Positions 4,795-5,348 of a stretch of 5,348 bases of DNA are shown here, one piece after another. The stretch is from Hyphomicrobiales bacterium (GTDB lineage Bacteria; Pseudomonadota; Alphaproteobacteria; Rhizobiales; Beijerinckiaceae): contig JAQGJO010000224.1 in assembly GCA_028290595.1 (NCBI GenBank), forward strand, positions 1 through 5,348, read 5' to 3'. The position numbers and the translations under genes were made by a program. The notes under the pieces were generated by a model, which was given only the letters and a program-made list of their open reading frames with translations, was not told the origin of the DNA and did not search any database. The stretch's first letter is position 1. Each line of letters opens with the position of its first letter.

Positions 4795-5348
4795 TCAATT
4801 CGCCGCCTGCCGCGTCTCCAGTTCCTCAATGATACGCATGGCTTGCAGGCCGGCGCCATCCGACACGATGTCGAGGAACGGCATCGGGTCCATGGTTTCC
4901 ATGTTCATTTGCTGGCCTTCCAGCACTTCCACATCCTCCTTGAAGGTGCGGAACGTGTTGTCGAAGACGAAGTCAGCGAGGCTCTCGTCCATATCGTTTG
5001 GATCATAGGCAAAGCCGACGAAATAACTCGTCGTGCTTTCCGTTTCCGGCACAACCGCATGCATGGTGTGGCGGTCGAGCACGCGCACATTGCTGCGCGG
5101 CGTATGCGTGCCGGGCTCCGGTATTTCATGTCCGGTTTCGATCACGCCGGTGTGGAACTCGAAATAGCACGGCGCGAAAAAGTCGATCGTCTGCCAGCGG
5201 TTGACGTTGCCTTCGAAGCCCCCCGCCTGCTTGTAGGTCGGCGGCGGCTCGATATCGTACATCCTGCGGGCGAGGCGCACGCTGTCGCCGCTGCGCGTGA
5301 CATTGACCTTGGCGTCTTTCACCACGCCCTCGCTGCCGATGGTGTTGG
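4795..5348 (-). CDS. Rieske non-heme iron oxygenase alpha subunit, C-terminal part (VanA/dicamba-monooxygenase-like), partial
   Basis: The frame is open from the right edge to the TGA at 4795-4797 and gives 183 residues with no true start in the window. It lacks the Rieske cluster domain and the catalytic histidine pair, which must lie beyond the edge. The visible part is the catalytic-domain C-terminus: a VRLARRMYDIEPPPTY strand region, NRWQTIDFFAPCYFEFHTG, then DRHTMHAVVPETESTTSYFVGF, and an FKEDVEVLEGQQ helix. By comparison with dicamba monooxygenase, the Asp of KED (codon 4933-4935) should be the third ligand of the mononuclear iron. The terminal DGAGLQAMRIIEELE helix is typical of the vanillate-demethylase type. 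Such enzymes use NADH-derived electrons and O2 to hydroxylate or O-demethylate aromatics. A separate reductase is expected but not in view. A GTG at 5323-5325 is not a credible start because homology-like sequence continues upstream. Subfamily and substrate are open. Confidence 0.88.
   Translation of the reverse strand, partial: NTIGSEGVVKDAKVNVTRSGDSVRLARRMYDIEPPPTYKQAGGFEGNVNRWQTIDFFAPCYFEFHTGVIETGHEIPEPGTHTPRSNVRVLDRHTMHAVVPETESTTSYFVGFAYDPNDMDESLADFVFDNTFRTFKEDVEVLEGQQMNMETMDPMPFLDIVSDGAGLQAMRIIEELETRQAAN

Noticed and set aside
5323..5325. GTG as a start for the Rieske gene
   Set aside because: The frame stays open to the edge, and the upstream residues NTIGSEG fit the oxygenase. The Rieske domain must precede this region, so the gene is cut by the window.
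1..5348. tRNA, rRNA, CRISPR, transposase or phage-attachment signals
   Set aside because: Looked for cloverleaf-like sequences, regularly spaced repeats and terminal inverted repeats; none seen.

Overview
The window reads as chromosomal DNA of a high-GC alphaproteobacterium, most likely of the Hyphomicrobiales (Bradyrhizobium/Rhodopseudomonas-like relatives). This rests on protein character, codon use rich in GCC/GGC/CTG, and the presence of an orphan tripartite-tricarboxylate (Bug/TctC) binding protein. It is an inference, not an identification. No mobile element, tRNA, rRNA or CRISPR array is visible, and no gap between genes exceeds about 240 bases.

Left part (1-1400). A YeeE/YedE-type membrane transporter is transcribed leftwards and runs off the left edge. 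It probably starts at a TTG served by a good Shine-Dalgarno. A 236-base divergent intergenic region follows, holding an 8-bp perfect inverted repeat and a candidate promoter for the transporter. Rightwards lies a small, single-span membrane protein of unknown function, closed by a structured terminator-like hairpin with a cUUCGg cap.

Centre (1375-3173). nadE encodes the two-domain, glutamine-dependent NAD+ synthetase, the last step of NAD biosynthesis. It has no Shine-Dalgarno. A -35/-10 pair placed so that transcription would begin at or next to the ATG at 1410 suggests a leaderless mRNA.

Right part (3237-5348). A VOC (glyoxalase/dioxygenase fold) protein and a periplasmic Bug-type solute-binding protein, both with strong GGGAGG-type ribosome sites, form a probable two-gene operon. 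Converging on it, with only 15 bases between the stop codons, is the C-terminal part of a Rieske non-heme iron oxygenase that continues beyond the right edge. Together these suggest uptake and oxidation of a carboxylated, perhaps aromatic, compound. The substrate cannot be read from the sequence.

I see no convincing undescribed system here. The most testable observations are the possible leaderless nadE start, the inverted repeat upstream of the transporter, and the VOC-binding protein-Rieske cluster.
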